From an uncultured Thiohalocapsa sp. (GTDB lineage: Bacteria; Pseudomonadota; Gammaproteobacteria; Chromatiales; Chromatiaceae): DNA of 64,000 bases. Numbering within the stretch: the stretch's first letter is position 1; each line of letters begins with the position of its first letter. A program made the translations under genes and the position numbers. The stretch spans positions 42,576 to 106,575 of the forward strand of contig NZ_CAJXYK010000015.1 in assembly GCF_913063425.1 (NCBI RefSeq), written 5' to 3'. The notes under the pieces were generated by a model that saw only the letters and a list, made by a program, of their open reading frames with translations, was not told the origin of the DNA and searched no databases. Below, in pieces: positions 1 to 8,693 of the stretch.

Positions 1-730
1 CCAACAGGGCCCCGATCACCGACGGGACCAGGCGCACGCGGGTATTCGGCACGAAGTTGTAGACGAAGGTGAAGGCCAGCGTGATGAGCGCATAGGGCAA
101 CAGGCTTTCCGCGATCTGCAGCAGCCAGCCGAGTACCTCGATGTCGGCGATCTGCTGCACCAGGGCATTCCTGCGCACGGACGCCGACGCCGCCACCGCC
201 GAGAACAGCAGCACGGGCCCCACCAGCAGCACGCTCAGGTAGCGGCTGAAGCGCTCCGCCAGCGGGCGCTGCTCGGCCACGCGCCAGGTCATGTTGAAGA
301 CCTGCTCGATCTTCGAGATCAGCGACAGCACCGACCACAGCAGCACCGCGAGCCCCACGGCGCCGAGCACCCGCACATTGGTGTTGTCCACATAGTCGAT
401 GAGGCGCGTGGCGACCTCCTGCGCGCCGGCGCCGAGGGGATGCAGTGCCTGCAGCAGCATGGGCTCCAGCTGGTTGTGCACGCCGAAGCCCTTGAGCACG
501 GAGAAGCTCACCGCCAACAGCGGCACCAGGCTCAGCAGCGTGGTGTAGACGAGGCTCATGGCCTGGAGCGTCAGCCGCCCCGCGGCGAGGTCGCGGCCGA
601 TGGCGTGAGCCATGCGCAGCGGCAGCCGCAGGTGCAGCTGCCAGGGGGACAGATCGGCCGGGTCGTCCCACAGCAGGTGCCGCCAAACGCCGGCGACGCC
701 GTCATTGGCCGCTTGTCGAAGTGCAGTCAT
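1..730 (-). CDS. YihY/BrkB family inner-membrane protein (3' end cut off)
   Basis: A continuous frame of 243 codons runs from an ATG at 730 to the window edge. The protein has the layout of the YihY/BrkB (former 'ribonuclease BN') family: a soluble N-terminus, then repeated hydrophobic segments. A first helix near residues 55-75 contains LVYTTLLSLVPLLAVSF, which is characteristic of the family, and further helices lie near 120-145, 175-195 and 215-240. Family members are polytopic membrane proteins of uncertain function; the RNase BN name was a misassignment. The C-terminal part lies outside the window. It is divergent from the TlpA gene at 827, so the 96 bp between them should hold both promoters. 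Confidence 0.85.
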   Translation of the reverse strand, partial: MTALRQAANDGVAGVWRHLLWDDPADLSPWQLHLRLPLRMAHAIGRDLAAGRLTLQAMSLVYTTLLSLVPLLAVSFSVLKGFGVHNQLEPMLLQALHPLGAGAQEVATRLIDYVDNTNVRVLGAVGLAVLLWSVLSLISKIEQVFNMTWRVAEQRPLAERFSRYLSVLLVGPVLLFSAVAASASVRRNALVQQIADIEVLGWLLQIAESLLPYALITLAFTFVYNFVPNTRVRLVPSVIGALL

Positions 731-826
731 GGTAATCTCGCGCGCAGTCGCCACTGCGTCCGTGGTTGCCCACCGGCGCCGCGTGCAGACCCGTGCGCCG
801 CCCAAGCCTCAGGAGGTGATACCCAC

Positions 827-1372
827 ATGAAGCACTCTATCACCGCCGGCCTGCTTGCTGCCGTGACCACGCTTGCGCTGCAGCTGCCGCTTCCCGTCCA
901 GGCCGAGGCGGAAACCGCTTCGGCGGGCGCGGCCGGGCTGCTCGACCCTATGCCCGAGACGCCGCAGGCCCCAGGCTTCGAGCTGCCGGGCCCAGATGGC
1001 GAAACCTACCGGCTGGCGGACATGCTGGGCCAGCCGGTGATCGTCAACTTCTGGGCCACCTGGTGTCCGCCCTGCCGGGCCGAGATGCCGGCCATGCAGC
1101 GCGCCTGGGAGCAGCTGCGTGATGACGGCGTCATGCTGGTGGCCGTCAATGTCGGCGAGAGCAAAGGCGAGATCGAGGCCTTCGCGGAGCAGGTGCAGGT
1201 GAGCTTCCCCCTGCCCATGGACACCGACATGAGCGTGTCCCAGCGCTGGCCCATGAAAGGCCTGCCGACGACCTTCGTGGTGGACCCCGAGGGCCGCCTG
1301 GTCTACCGCGCGCAGGGCGAGCGCGACTGGGACGACCCGGCGCTGCTGGACCTGGTGCGCGAACTGCGCTGA
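827..1372 (+). CDS. TlpA-type thiol-disulfide oxidoreductase, exported
   Basis: The 181-residue protein starts at the ATG at 827, placed by a strong AGGAGG 10 bp upstream (811-816). Residues 1-27 form a signal peptide ending near VQAEAE, so it should act in the periplasm. The body is a thioredoxin fold with the redox motif WCPPC (FWATWCPPCRAEMP, about residues 76-89) and the cis-proline loop KGLPTTFVV. This places it in the TlpA/ResA/CcmG group, which reduces disulfides in the envelope, often for cytochrome c assembly; the substrate cannot be told from the sequence. No cytochrome genes lie nearby. Confidence 0.9.
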   Translation: MKHSITAGLLAAVTTLALQLPLPVQAEAETASAGAAGLLDPMPETPQAPGFELPGPDGETYRLADMLGQPVIVNFWATWCPPCRAEMPAMQRAWEQLRDDGVMLVAVNVGESKGEIEAFAEQVQVSFPLPMDTDMSVSQRWPMKGLPTTFVVDPEGRLVYRAQGERDWDDPALLDLVRELR

Positions 1373-1401
1373 CCGCGTCTTGGCCTGCCTCGGGTCGCCG
1401 C

Positions 1402-2568
1402 TCAGCCGGTGGCACGCAGGCGCTTGCGCCGGCCCTCCAGCAGCCCGATCAGCCGGCGCCCGGAATCGATGCCGGGCTGCTCGATCCAGCGGTTGGTGAG
1501 TGTCGCCGTCGCCGCGGACAGCAGCAGCGTCAGGCCCACCGACACCGGCATCGACCAGGCCCAGTGCTCGGGCAGCCCCGCCGGGCCCGTGAGGAGCTGA
1601 ATGACGCTCGGCGCGAGATACCAGGCAAACACGAAGTGGACCACGTACAGGCTGAAGCTCAGCTCGCCCAGGTGACAGAGCAGCCGGTTGACGAATAGGG
1701 GCCAGGGATGCAGCGCCAAGGCCCACGCGAAGAACACGGCGGCGGTGCCGAACACCACCGGGGCTGCGAGTGCGGAGTAGGACATGGTGGCGGCCCCGAT
1801 GCCGAAGAGTGCCGCCGCCACGGCAAGCCGCACGAGCGATGCCCTGGGGCTGTCCGCGGCGGGCCGAGCGCCGGAGCGGCCGGTGTCCCGGATCAGAAAG
1901 AAGAGCGCGAAGCCGAGCATGAACACCGGCAGCTGCGTCGGCAGCCAGTAGTACAGGAAGCTGTTGTTCGGCACCGGCCAGGGCAGCCCCGCGAGCAGGT
2001 GCATGGCGTAGGCTGCGGTCACCGAGAGCAGCAGCGCGAGGCCGGTGGCAATCAGGGCGCCGCGCAGATCGCGGATGACGCTGAGCAGCAGGGGCACCAG
2101 CAGATAGAAGGTCATCTCGACACTGATGGACCAGCCGCCGGGCACGACGCTGTTCACCGTGTATTGATTCCAGGCATGCAGAAACAGGACATTGAGCCCC
2201 ACTGCGCTCGTGAAGTGGCTGGGCGGCGGCCATTGGCCGCTGCTCAGGCCGTGCACAAAGAAGTACAGCACGATCGCTGCGTAGTAGAGGGGGGCGATGC
2301 GGAAGAAACGGCGGATGAAGTAGTCCTGAATCGGAAACCGATCCTGGTCACGGCGCTTGGACAGCGACAAGGCCAGGGTCAGGGCGCTCGCGACGAAGAA
2401 CAGCTGCACACCGTACTGTCCCGTCTGGAACAGCCCGTGCAGGATCGGCGGCAGATCAGCGAGCCGCTGCGAGCTGTGCACCAGGATCACGCCCAGGATG
2501 GCCCAGCCACGCAGCGCATCGATGTATGCATACTTGGTGAGCCCGTCGATCTGCTTGGTGTCGGCCAT
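1402..2568 (-). CDS. Acyltransferase family 3 (OafA/YrhL-like) membrane protein
   Basis: About 388 residues from the ATG at 2568 (MADTKQIDG...). An upstream in-frame TTG at 2598 is possible but adds only a short, unconserved stretch. The early motif YIDALRGWAILGVILVHSSQ, with its conserved R and H, is the signature of acyltransferase_3 membrane proteins. About ten hydrophobic segments follow, and a basic tail ends the protein. These enzymes transfer acetyl or other acyl groups onto sugars of surface polysaccharides. The next genes rightward, an FkbM methyltransferase and a flippase, fit a role in decorating an exported glycan. Substrate unknown. Confidence 0.88.
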   Translation of the reverse strand: MADTKQIDGLTKYAYIDALRGWAILGVILVHSSQRLADLPPILHGLFQTGQYGVQLFFVASALTLALSLSKRRDQDRFPIQDYFIRRFFRIAPLYYAAIVLYFFVHGLSSGQWPPPSHFTSAVGLNVLFLHAWNQYTVNSVVPGGWSISVEMTFYLLVPLLLSVIRDLRGALIATGLALLLSVTAAYAMHLLAGLPWPVPNNSFLYYWLPTQLPVFMLGFALFFLIRDTGRSGARPAADSPRASLVRLAVAAALFGIGAATMSYSALAAPVVFGTAAVFFAWALALHPWPLFVNRLLCHLGELSFSLYVVHFVFAWYLAPSVIQLLTGPAGLPEHWAWSMPVSVGLTLLLSAATATLTNRWIEQPGIDSGRRLIGLLEGRRKRLRATG

Positions 2569-2979
2569 GGATGCGCATCCGATAGAGTCTGGGGGCAACC
2601 GTGCTCACCGCGTCCGCGGCGCGAGCGTCGGGAGGGCGGGTGTGCCGGAGCGGATCAGCCGAGATCCGGCCGCGCAAGCCACGCAACCCCCCTCGGAAGA
2701 TGCCTGGAACGGCGTTGGCGGCGTCACCCACGGGCAAAGACAACCGCAGCGGTGGAGGGTACACTTTCCCCCCGATCGGGACAGCTTCGAAAACGGCCAT
2801 GGAGCCTTCGACGCCACCGATTCGCCAGCGCCGCGCGCCCGCTGCGCGCGGTGGTCTCAGAGCGCCGCGGCCGGCAGCTGCCGCCGGCGTACCGCCGATC
2901 TTTCGAGCGACCCCAGGGTGCGCGCAGGGCAGCGCACAGGCGGCGGGGCCGCGGGCTGACACGCCGGAGAAACACGAGC
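2569..2979. other. Intergenic region, no gene recognised
   Basis: 411 bp between the divergent acyltransferase and FkbM genes. The open frames here have no family resemblance. It presumably carries the promoters of both genes, but I see no convincing -35/-10 pair. Confidence 0.4.
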
Positions 2980-3855
2980 ATGACCTACGTCGGTGACAAG
3001 CTGGACCGGTTTCCAGCGGTGAAGCGCGTCCTGCGCAGTCTCTATCGCGGCATGGTGAAGGCGCCGCCGAAGCCGCCGTCCCCGGTGCTGGACCGCCCGA
3101 CGCTGCGTGCCTGCCTGACTGCCCGCAAGCCGGTCGTCGTGGAAGTGGGTGCCAACGATGGCTTTCATACCCAGTGGTTTCTCGACCTGCGCGGGGATGC
3201 CGCCATCTACTGCTTCGAGCCGGACCCGCGCGCCGTTGCTCGTTTCAAGGCCCGCATCGGCCCCGCAGCGCGGGTGCAGCTGTTCCAGCTCGCGCTCTCC
3301 AACGCGCAGGGGACGGCGACCTTCTACCAGAGCAGCGGCGGCGAGCCCGGCGCGCACGAGGCGCCGGCGGGTCAGGACTGGGATGCCTCGGGCAGCATCA
3401 AGAAGCCCAAGAAGCACCTTGAGAAGCATGCGGACATCCGTTTCGACTCCACACTCGAGATCGAAACGCGGCGCCTCGACGACTGGTGTCGTGAGGCAGG
3501 CATCGAGCAGATCGATTTCCTGTGGATGGATGTCCAGGGCGCCGAGCGGGAGGTGCTGGAGGGCGCCGGCGACATGTTGGAGCGCACCCATTTCATCTAT
3601 ACCGAGTACAGCAACGAAGAGCTCTACGAAGGGCAGGCGACATTGGCCGAGCTGCTCCGGCTCCTGCCCGGGTTCGAGGTGCTCATCGTCTATCCCGGTG
3701 ATGTGCTGTTGCGCAACAAACGCTTCGCTTTCCGGCCCAACCGGGAGCTGCGTGAGGCCATTGCGGCGCACGGGGGTGCCGAGGCCGGTTCTGCGATCAG
3801 CGCAGGAGCCGGGGCCGGGGCGGATGGCGGCCCGCGCGCGAAGCCGGCGGCCTGA
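2980..3855 (+). CDS. FkbM family SAM-dependent methyltransferase
   Basis: 291 residues from the ATG at 2980. The SAM-binding glycine motif VVVEVGANDGFHTQWF (about residues 50-65), the acidic strand end YCFEPDP, and the FkbM block FLWMDVQGAEREVLEGA (about residues 180-196) identify the Methyltransf_21/FkbM family. These methylate hydroxyls of sugars or polyketides. The C-terminal 25 residues are Gly/Ala-rich and probably disordered. The flippase starts 24 bp downstream, so the two are likely cotranscribed. The target is probably a surface glycan, by context only. Confidence 0.88.
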   Translation: MTYVGDKLDRFPAVKRVLRSLYRGMVKAPPKPPSPVLDRPTLRACLTARKPVVVEVGANDGFHTQWFLDLRGDAAIYCFEPDPRAVARFKARIGPAARVQLFQLALSNAQGTATFYQSSGGEPGAHEAPAGQDWDASGSIKKPKKHLEKHADIRFDSTLEIETRRLDDWCREAGIEQIDFLWMDVQGAEREVLEGAGDMLERTHFIYTEYSNEELYEGQATLAELLRLLPGFEVLIVYPGDVLLRNKRFAFRPNRELREAIAAHGGAEAGSAISAGAGAGADGGPRAKPAA

Positions 3856-3879
3856 GGCGCCGCGTCGGTCCACGTCCTT

Positions 3880-5403
3880 TTGAACACCGCCAACTTCAGC
3901 AGGCAGGTCAGGCTGGGCGCGGCCTGGACCTATGCGAACCAGGTCTATGTCACCATCGGCCAGTTCGTCATCGGCATCGTGCTCGCACGCCTCCTGGGGC
4001 CGTCCGAGTTCGGCATCTTCATTGCCGTCACCGCCTTTACGACGCTGTTCATTCTGGGCGTCAAGTTCGGCGTGCCGCAGGCCATTGTCCAGGCCAGGTC
4101 ATTGACGGACGAGCAGGTCAACGCGGCATTCTGGTCCATTTGCGTGCTCGCCGCGGTCTTCATGGGCATGGCTGTCCTCATCGCGGAGCCCCTGTCCGCC
4201 GTCTATGGGACAGCGCGGTTTGCGAGCGTCATGTATCTGATGAGCGGCATCTTCGTGCTCATGCCGTTCAGCGCTGTCGCCCTCGCGCTGCTGCGACGGG
4301 AGATGCGCTTCGATCAGGTGGCGGTGCTCAACATCGTGACCCTCACCGTCGCGGCGCCCTTCTCCATCGGCGCCGCGCTGCTGGGGGCGGGCGCTTACAG
4401 CCTGGTGCTGAGCGCCTTTGTGAGCTCACTGGTCAACCTGGTGATCCTCATGCGCTTCACGCGCTGGCGCCCGGGCTGGCCGAGCTTGGCGCCGGTGCGC
4501 GGCCTGGTGGGCTATTCGAGCTTCGCGACGGTGAACAACGTACTGGCCCTGGCCACGCAACGCGTGGACAACATGCTGGTGGGGGCGCTGCTCGGCACCA
4601 CACAGCTCGGTCTCTACAACCGGGCATTCTCGCTGGCGCGCATCCCATCGGATCAGTTCGCCGAAAGCCTGGGGCCGCTGGTGATGGGCTCGCTGTCCCG
4701 TATCCAGGACGACATCGGCTGGTCGCGACAGCTCTTCTTCAAGGCCATCTCCGCCATCGCCGTGGTCACCATGCCGCTGTTCGTCGTGCTCGGTGTCGCC
4801 GGGCCGGATGCCATCGAGCTCATCTACGGCAGCGCCTGGGCGGCGGCGGGTCACCCATTGCAGGCCATGGTTGTCGGTGCCGTCTTCCTGATGCTGTCCG
4901 TGACCCTCATCAGCTTCGTGAACGCGCAGGGGCTGGTGCGGCAGGCGGCGTCCGTGCACCTCGGCGTGCTGCTGGTCACCATCGTCGGCGTGCTCGTGCT
5001 GGCCCCCTGGGGGCTGATGGCCATCGCCATCGGCATCTCCCTGCGCGAAATCCTGTTCTTCGTCCTGCTGGTGCGGCTGCTGCGCCGCTCGCGCATCGCG
5101 CTGGGCTTCACCGAGCTCGGTCATGCCGTGGCGCCGGCGATGATTGCCGCGACGCTGGCCTGCCTCGCCGGGCTCCTGGCCCGGGGGCCCGCGCTGGAGG
5201 CCTTCGGGGCCGCGAGCTTCGGTCTGCTCGTTGCGCTCTGCGCCGCGGTATTCGGTGCCTATGCGGTCGCCGTCGGCGTACTCATGCTCGCGTGGCGCTC
5301 CCATGTGCCGCTTGCGAACACCCGGCTGCAGATCTTCGATGCCGTGCGTGCGCTCTTCGCGCGCCTGGCACCGCGTGCCCGCAGACTGGGTCAGGTGGGC
5401 TGA
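3880..5403 (+). CDS. Polysaccharide flippase (Wzx/RfbX-like, MOP superfamily)
   Basis: 507 residues, most likely starting at TTG 3880 because the next in-frame Met codons fall inside helices. It has 12-14 hydrophobic segments throughout. The N-terminal block GAAWTYANQVYVTIGQFVIG and LARLLGPSEFGIFIAVTAF is typical of the polysaccharide transporter family (PST/Wzx), as is the later NNVLALATQRVDNMLVGALL. Such proteins flip lipid-linked oligosaccharides across the inner membrane. It follows the FkbM gene closely. No glycosyltransferases or polymerase lie next to it, so this is an orphan or fragmentary polysaccharide set. Confidence 0.88.
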   Translation: MNTANFSRQVRLGAAWTYANQVYVTIGQFVIGIVLARLLGPSEFGIFIAVTAFTTLFILGVKFGVPQAIVQARSLTDEQVNAAFWSICVLAAVFMGMAVLIAEPLSAVYGTARFASVMYLMSGIFVLMPFSAVALALLRREMRFDQVAVLNIVTLTVAAPFSIGAALLGAGAYSLVLSAFVSSLVNLVILMRFTRWRPGWPSLAPVRGLVGYSSFATVNNVLALATQRVDNMLVGALLGTTQLGLYNRAFSLARIPSDQFAESLGPLVMGSLSRIQDDIGWSRQLFFKAISAIAVVTMPLFVVLGVAGPDAIELIYGSAWAAAGHPLQAMVVGAVFLMLSVTLISFVNAQGLVRQAASVHLGVLLVTIVGVLVLAPWGLMAIAIGISLREILFFVLLVRLLRRSRIALGFTELGHAVAPAMIAATLACLAGLLARGPALEAFGAASFGLLVALCAAVFGAYAVAVGVLMLAWRSHVPLANTRLQIFDAVRALFARLAPRARRLGQVG

Positions 5404-5422
5404 CGGGCGGGCCGCCTGGGGG

Positions 5423-6460
5423 TCAGTGCGCTTGACCCGCGTCGCGGGGCGGCATGAAGCGTGACAGGACGGTGCGCAGCCGCGATTTCATGCGCGCGAG
5501 GGCACGCGGCTGCGCCGGTGGCAGCCCGAGCAGTTCCCGCGGCAGCCAGCTCTCATTGGTTTGGATCGCGAATCCCCGCAGCCGTGCGGCCTTGACAGGG
5601 TCCGCGGACAAGCGCTCGAACACGCGCAGCGCTTCCGCTTTGTTGAATGCCTCGTAGTCCGGAAACTCCCGGCCCGCCCAGCGGGCGGCGTCGCCGATGT
5701 GGAAGGTGGCATGGGCATCCAGCAGGATGCGCAGACGCTCGGCATGGGCCACGAGGTTGTAAAGGAGCCCGCGCATCACGAAGCCGCCGGCGACACAGGC
5801 GCGGCTTGCCTCGAACTGCCCGAGCAGCTCGCGGCGCACGATGAAGCAGTCGAACCCCGGATGTGACTTGCCGATGTCGGCGTAAATCATCGGCAACTGC
5901 TCGGGTGTCGTGAAGCCGTCCGCAATGGTCCGCCGATTGATGATGACGGCGTCGTAGCCGCGGCGCAGCAGGTCGGCCGCGAGCAGGTAGAAGTGCGGCA
6001 TCAGGCCGATGTCCACGTTGGTCAGCGCGATCGCGGAGACCTCGGCATGCTCGGCTGCGGGGGCTGCTGCGGCCCGTTGGACGATGTCGAACAACAGCGG
6101 CAGGGGCCGCGGACGCTCGAAGCTCGCCACATCGAGCACGGTGCGGTCGAGGTCCGGCAGCCGCTCGAAGCCGTCTTCAACGGCGGCGGCGTCCCGCGGC
6201 AGTACGGTCGCCGCGAGCCGCACCGACAGCTGTGGGTCTTCCTGAAGCGCGAAACGTTGCGCGCTGCGCATGGAGGCATAGGTCACGGGTTGCGCGTTGC
6301 CCAGATCGGAGCCCGGCTTGGCCGCCACGGGGTTGACGACATGCAGGATCTCCACCGATGTGGCCGGCGCCGTGGTGGCTTGAAGGTACTCCGCGGCGGC
6401 GAACTCGCTGACGGTGGAATAGGTGCGGCTGAAGTCGGGCTGACCGGACGCTGGCGACAT
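5423..6460 (-). CDS. Uncharacterised protein, paralogue A of a tandem pair
   Basis: 345 residues from the ATG at 6460 (MSPASGQPDF...). The start is chosen because the paralogue at 6856-7893 aligns from the same point. I do not recognise a named family. Conserved between the two copies are HVVNPVAAKPGSDL near residue 40, VLDVASFERPR, the hydrophobic block LTNVDIGLMPHFYLLAADLL followed by RRGYDAVIINRR, HPGFDCFIVRR, a segment VMRGLLYNLVAHAERLRILLDAHATFHIGD, and NESWLPRELLGL at the end. The TNVDI...GYDAVIINRR pattern recalls nucleotide-sugar/glycosyltransferase-like proteins, but I cannot see a catalytic DxD. No signal peptide or membrane helix. Its 3' end faces the flippase gene tail to tail. 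Confidence 0.75.
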   Translation of the reverse strand: MSPASGQPDFSRTYSTVSEFAAAEYLQATTAPATSVEILHVVNPVAAKPGSDLGNAQPVTYASMRSAQRFALQEDPQLSVRLAATVLPRDAAAVEDGFERLPDLDRTVLDVASFERPRPLPLLFDIVQRAAAAPAAEHAEVSAIALTNVDIGLMPHFYLLAADLLRRGYDAVIINRRTIADGFTTPEQLPMIYADIGKSHPGFDCFIVRRELLGQFEASRACVAGGFVMRGLLYNLVAHAERLRILLDAHATFHIGDAARWAGREFPDYEAFNKAEALRVFERLSADPVKAARLRGFAIQTNESWLPRELLGLPPAQPRALARMKSRLRTVLSRFMPPRDAGQAH

Positions 6461-6855
6461 GGCTTGTTGCGGGCTCCGCTGCGGGCGACGCCGGGCTGGA
6501 CCCGGTCGTGCTGCTGCCATGCGCATCGCCCGGCGGTGTAGGGCGGAGCGCGGGGCCAGGTGCAAGCCACCCCCGGGTGTCGATACCGACCCAGCGTAAG
6601 CCTTCAATAATACGGTGGGCCGTATCCATTGACAGCCGGGGAGGATGCCTGCGTGCGAATAGGGGCAGCTCGCAGCCCGCGGCATGCTCCGCGCCGTCAT
6701 GCGCGTTGCCCCGGTGGCAGCAAAGCCCGCGGCCGGGGCTGACCTGGGGTTCAGACGGGGCGCCGGCTGCGACGGCGTTCACCGCCCCCGGTCCGCGGCT
6801 GGCTGGCGGCAGCGTGCGGTTGCCACAGCCTTGATGCGGCGGTGGGTGCCCGGCG
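6461..6855. other. Intergenic region between the two paralogues
   Basis: 395 bp separating the tandem copies, both read leftward. I see no gene, repeat or clear promoter. The spacing suggests that each copy is transcribed separately. Confidence 0.35.
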
Positions 6856-7893
6856 TCAGCCCGGCTGGCCGGCGTTGCGACCCTTCACCACCTGCTGCAG
6901 CACGCCGCGCAGGCGGGACTTGATCGGCTGCAACAGGCTTGGCTGCTTCGCCGGCAGGCCGAGCAGCTCGGGCGGCAGCCAGTTCTCGTTGGTCTGCATC
7001 GCGAACCGGCGCAAGCGCTCCGCCTTGACCGGGTCGGCGGACAGGCTCCTGAAGACGCTCAGGGCCTCGGCCTTGTTGTGTGCTTCGTAATCGGCATAGG
7101 GCGATGTTGCCCAGGCCGCGTCGTCGCCGATGTGGAAGGTTGCCTGGGCATCCAGCAGGATGCGCAGGCGCTCGGCGTGGGCCACGAGATTGAACAGCAG
7201 TCCGCGCATGACGAAGCCGCCGCCAACGCAGGCGCGGTTGGTAACGAAGCGATCCAGTAGGCTGCGCTCGATGATGAAGCAATCCAGCCCGGGATGGGAG
7301 CTGCCGTGTTGGGCGTACATCAGCGGCAACTGCTCCGGGGCGGCGAAGGCCCGCGCGATGGAGCGCCGGTTGACGATGACGGCGTCATAGCCGCGCCGCA
7401 GCAGGTCTGCGGCCAACAGATAGAAATGGGGCATCAGCCCGATGTCGACATTGGTCAGCACGACCGCGGCAAGGTCGGCGTCGGTTGCGGGAGCGCTCCG
7501 CTGGGCTCGCCCCAGGATGTCGAACACCAACGGGAGCGCACGCGGGCGCTCGAAGCTTGCGACGTCGAGCACCGTGCGCGTCAGGTCCGGCAAGCGCTCC
7601 ATGCCCTCGGGCACAGCCGCGGCGTCCTGGGGCAGCACAGTTGCCGCAAGCCGCACTGACAGCGCCGGATCTTCCTGGGCTGCGAAGCGGCGCGCGCTGT
7701 GCATGGAGGCAAAAGTCACCGGTTGGGCGACCACCAGATCGGAGCCGGGTTTGGCGGCCACCGGATTCACCACATGGAGGAGCTCCACCGATGCGTCAGA
7801 CGCGGCGCTGGTATGGACATAGTCGCCGGCGACGAAGTCATCGACGGTGGCGTAGGTGCTGCCGAAGTCGGGCTGGCCGATCTCAAGCGACAT
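6856..7893 (-). CDS. Uncharacterised protein, paralogue B of a tandem pair
   Basis: 345 residues from the ATG at 7893 (MSLEIGQPDF...), with a GGGAG about 14 bp upstream. It is clearly homologous along its whole length to the product of 5423-6460: HVVNPVAAKPGSDL, VLDVASFERPR, LTNVDIGLMPHFYLLAADLL, RRGYDAVIVNRR, HPGLDCFII and NENWLPPELLGL all recur in the same order. The copies have diverged mostly in the first 35 residues and in linkers, so this is an old duplication, not a recent one. Function unknown. A candidate activator-type promoter lies upstream at 8080-8147. Confidence 0.75.
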   Translation of the reverse strand: MSLEIGQPDFGSTYATVDDFVAGDYVHTSAASDASVELLHVVNPVAAKPGSDLVVAQPVTFASMHSARRFAAQEDPALSVRLAATVLPQDAAAVPEGMERLPDLTRTVLDVASFERPRALPLVFDILGRAQRSAPATDADLAAVVLTNVDIGLMPHFYLLAADLLRRGYDAVIVNRRSIARAFAAPEQLPLMYAQHGSSHPGLDCFIIERSLLDRFVTNRACVGGGFVMRGLLFNLVAHAERLRILLDAQATFHIGDDAAWATSPYADYEAHNKAEALSVFRSLSADPVKAERLRRFAMQTNENWLPPELLGLPAKQPSLLQPIKSRLRGVLQQVVKGRNAGQPG

Positions 7894-8079
7894 GGACTGC
7901 TTGCAAACTCCCGTGTCAGACACCCTCTGCCGGTGCTGCGCCGTGACCCCACAGGTACGGGTACTGACCTGTGCGGCATGGCCCCCGGCTGCCGAGGCCC
8001 TGGGGTACGCCTACCGGGGCCAGCCGAACGCAAGATCAGTGAAACACTGAGTTGCGGCAGGGGTGATGGACTGCGGATG

Positions 8080-8110
8080 AGTCTAGCAGTGTCGGTACAG
8101 AAACTGTCAA
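8080..8110 (-). promoter_or_regulatory. Candidate sigma70 promoter for paralogue B
   Basis: On the minus strand a perfect -35 TTGACA (8105-8110) is followed after 19 bp by TAGACT (8080-8085) as -10, four of six to consensus. The spacer is long, which would suit an activated promoter. It would give a leader of about 180 nt for the gene starting at 7893. Confidence 0.35.
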
Positions 8111-8113
8111 AGA

Positions 8114-8147
8114 GATCGGTGATATTACTGTTTGAAGGATCGGTGAT
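8114..8147. repeat. Direct repeat GATCGGTGAT x2 upstream of the promoter
   Basis: GATCGGTGAT occurs at 8114-8123 and again at 8138-8147, 24 bp apart start to start. The copies lie immediately upstream of the candidate -35 at 8105-8110 (seen from the minus strand), the usual place for an activator binding site. Confidence 0.35.
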
Positions 8148-8693
8148 GAGCTTCTGCTCGTCGGCCGTCACGCGCGGGGCTGCGCTGGGATCGTGGCCCG
8201 GCGCCCAGGGTTGCACGCGGTCTGGGGCTGAGTGCATCACCGCGATCCGCTGCTGGCGGGGCGATATCACGGGCCGGACGCCGGGGCGAGGTGGACGCGC
8301 TGTCACGCCGGCGGCAGTGCGGCGGCGTGCGGCCGTTCGTCAGGGATGGATCGGGGTCAGCGGCAGCACGGACATCCAGCGGCCCGTCTTCGCGCCCCTC
8401 CCGCAGGCTGTGTCCGGGCTGGTGGGGGGTGGCGTCTACCGCCTGGTGTGGGTGGGACAGGTCCCGGCAGGGGTGTGCCGCAAGCAGCCGGCGTGCACCC
8501 GGGACAAGGAGCCGACGGCGGCGGTCCTACGGCGCGACCGCGCACCAGCATCGCACCGCAGGTCCGCTGCGGATGCGATGCCCGTGCCGGGCGCCAGGAT
8601 TGGGCAGCATGCTGGGCACCGGCACCGGCGCTGGTCACGGGCGCCGGTCACAGGCGTTGGGACGGCGCTGGTCGGTGGCCGGCCGCAGCCGCG

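Larger units (their letters stand above)
7894..8693. other. Long intergenic region, largely featureless
   Basis: 800 bp between paralogue B and the GH100 gene, both read leftward. The part near 8040-8160 is richer in A+T and holds a candidate promoter and a pair of direct repeats. The rest (8160-8690) is GC-rich, with open frames that look random. I recognise no gene remnant in it. Confidence 0.4.
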
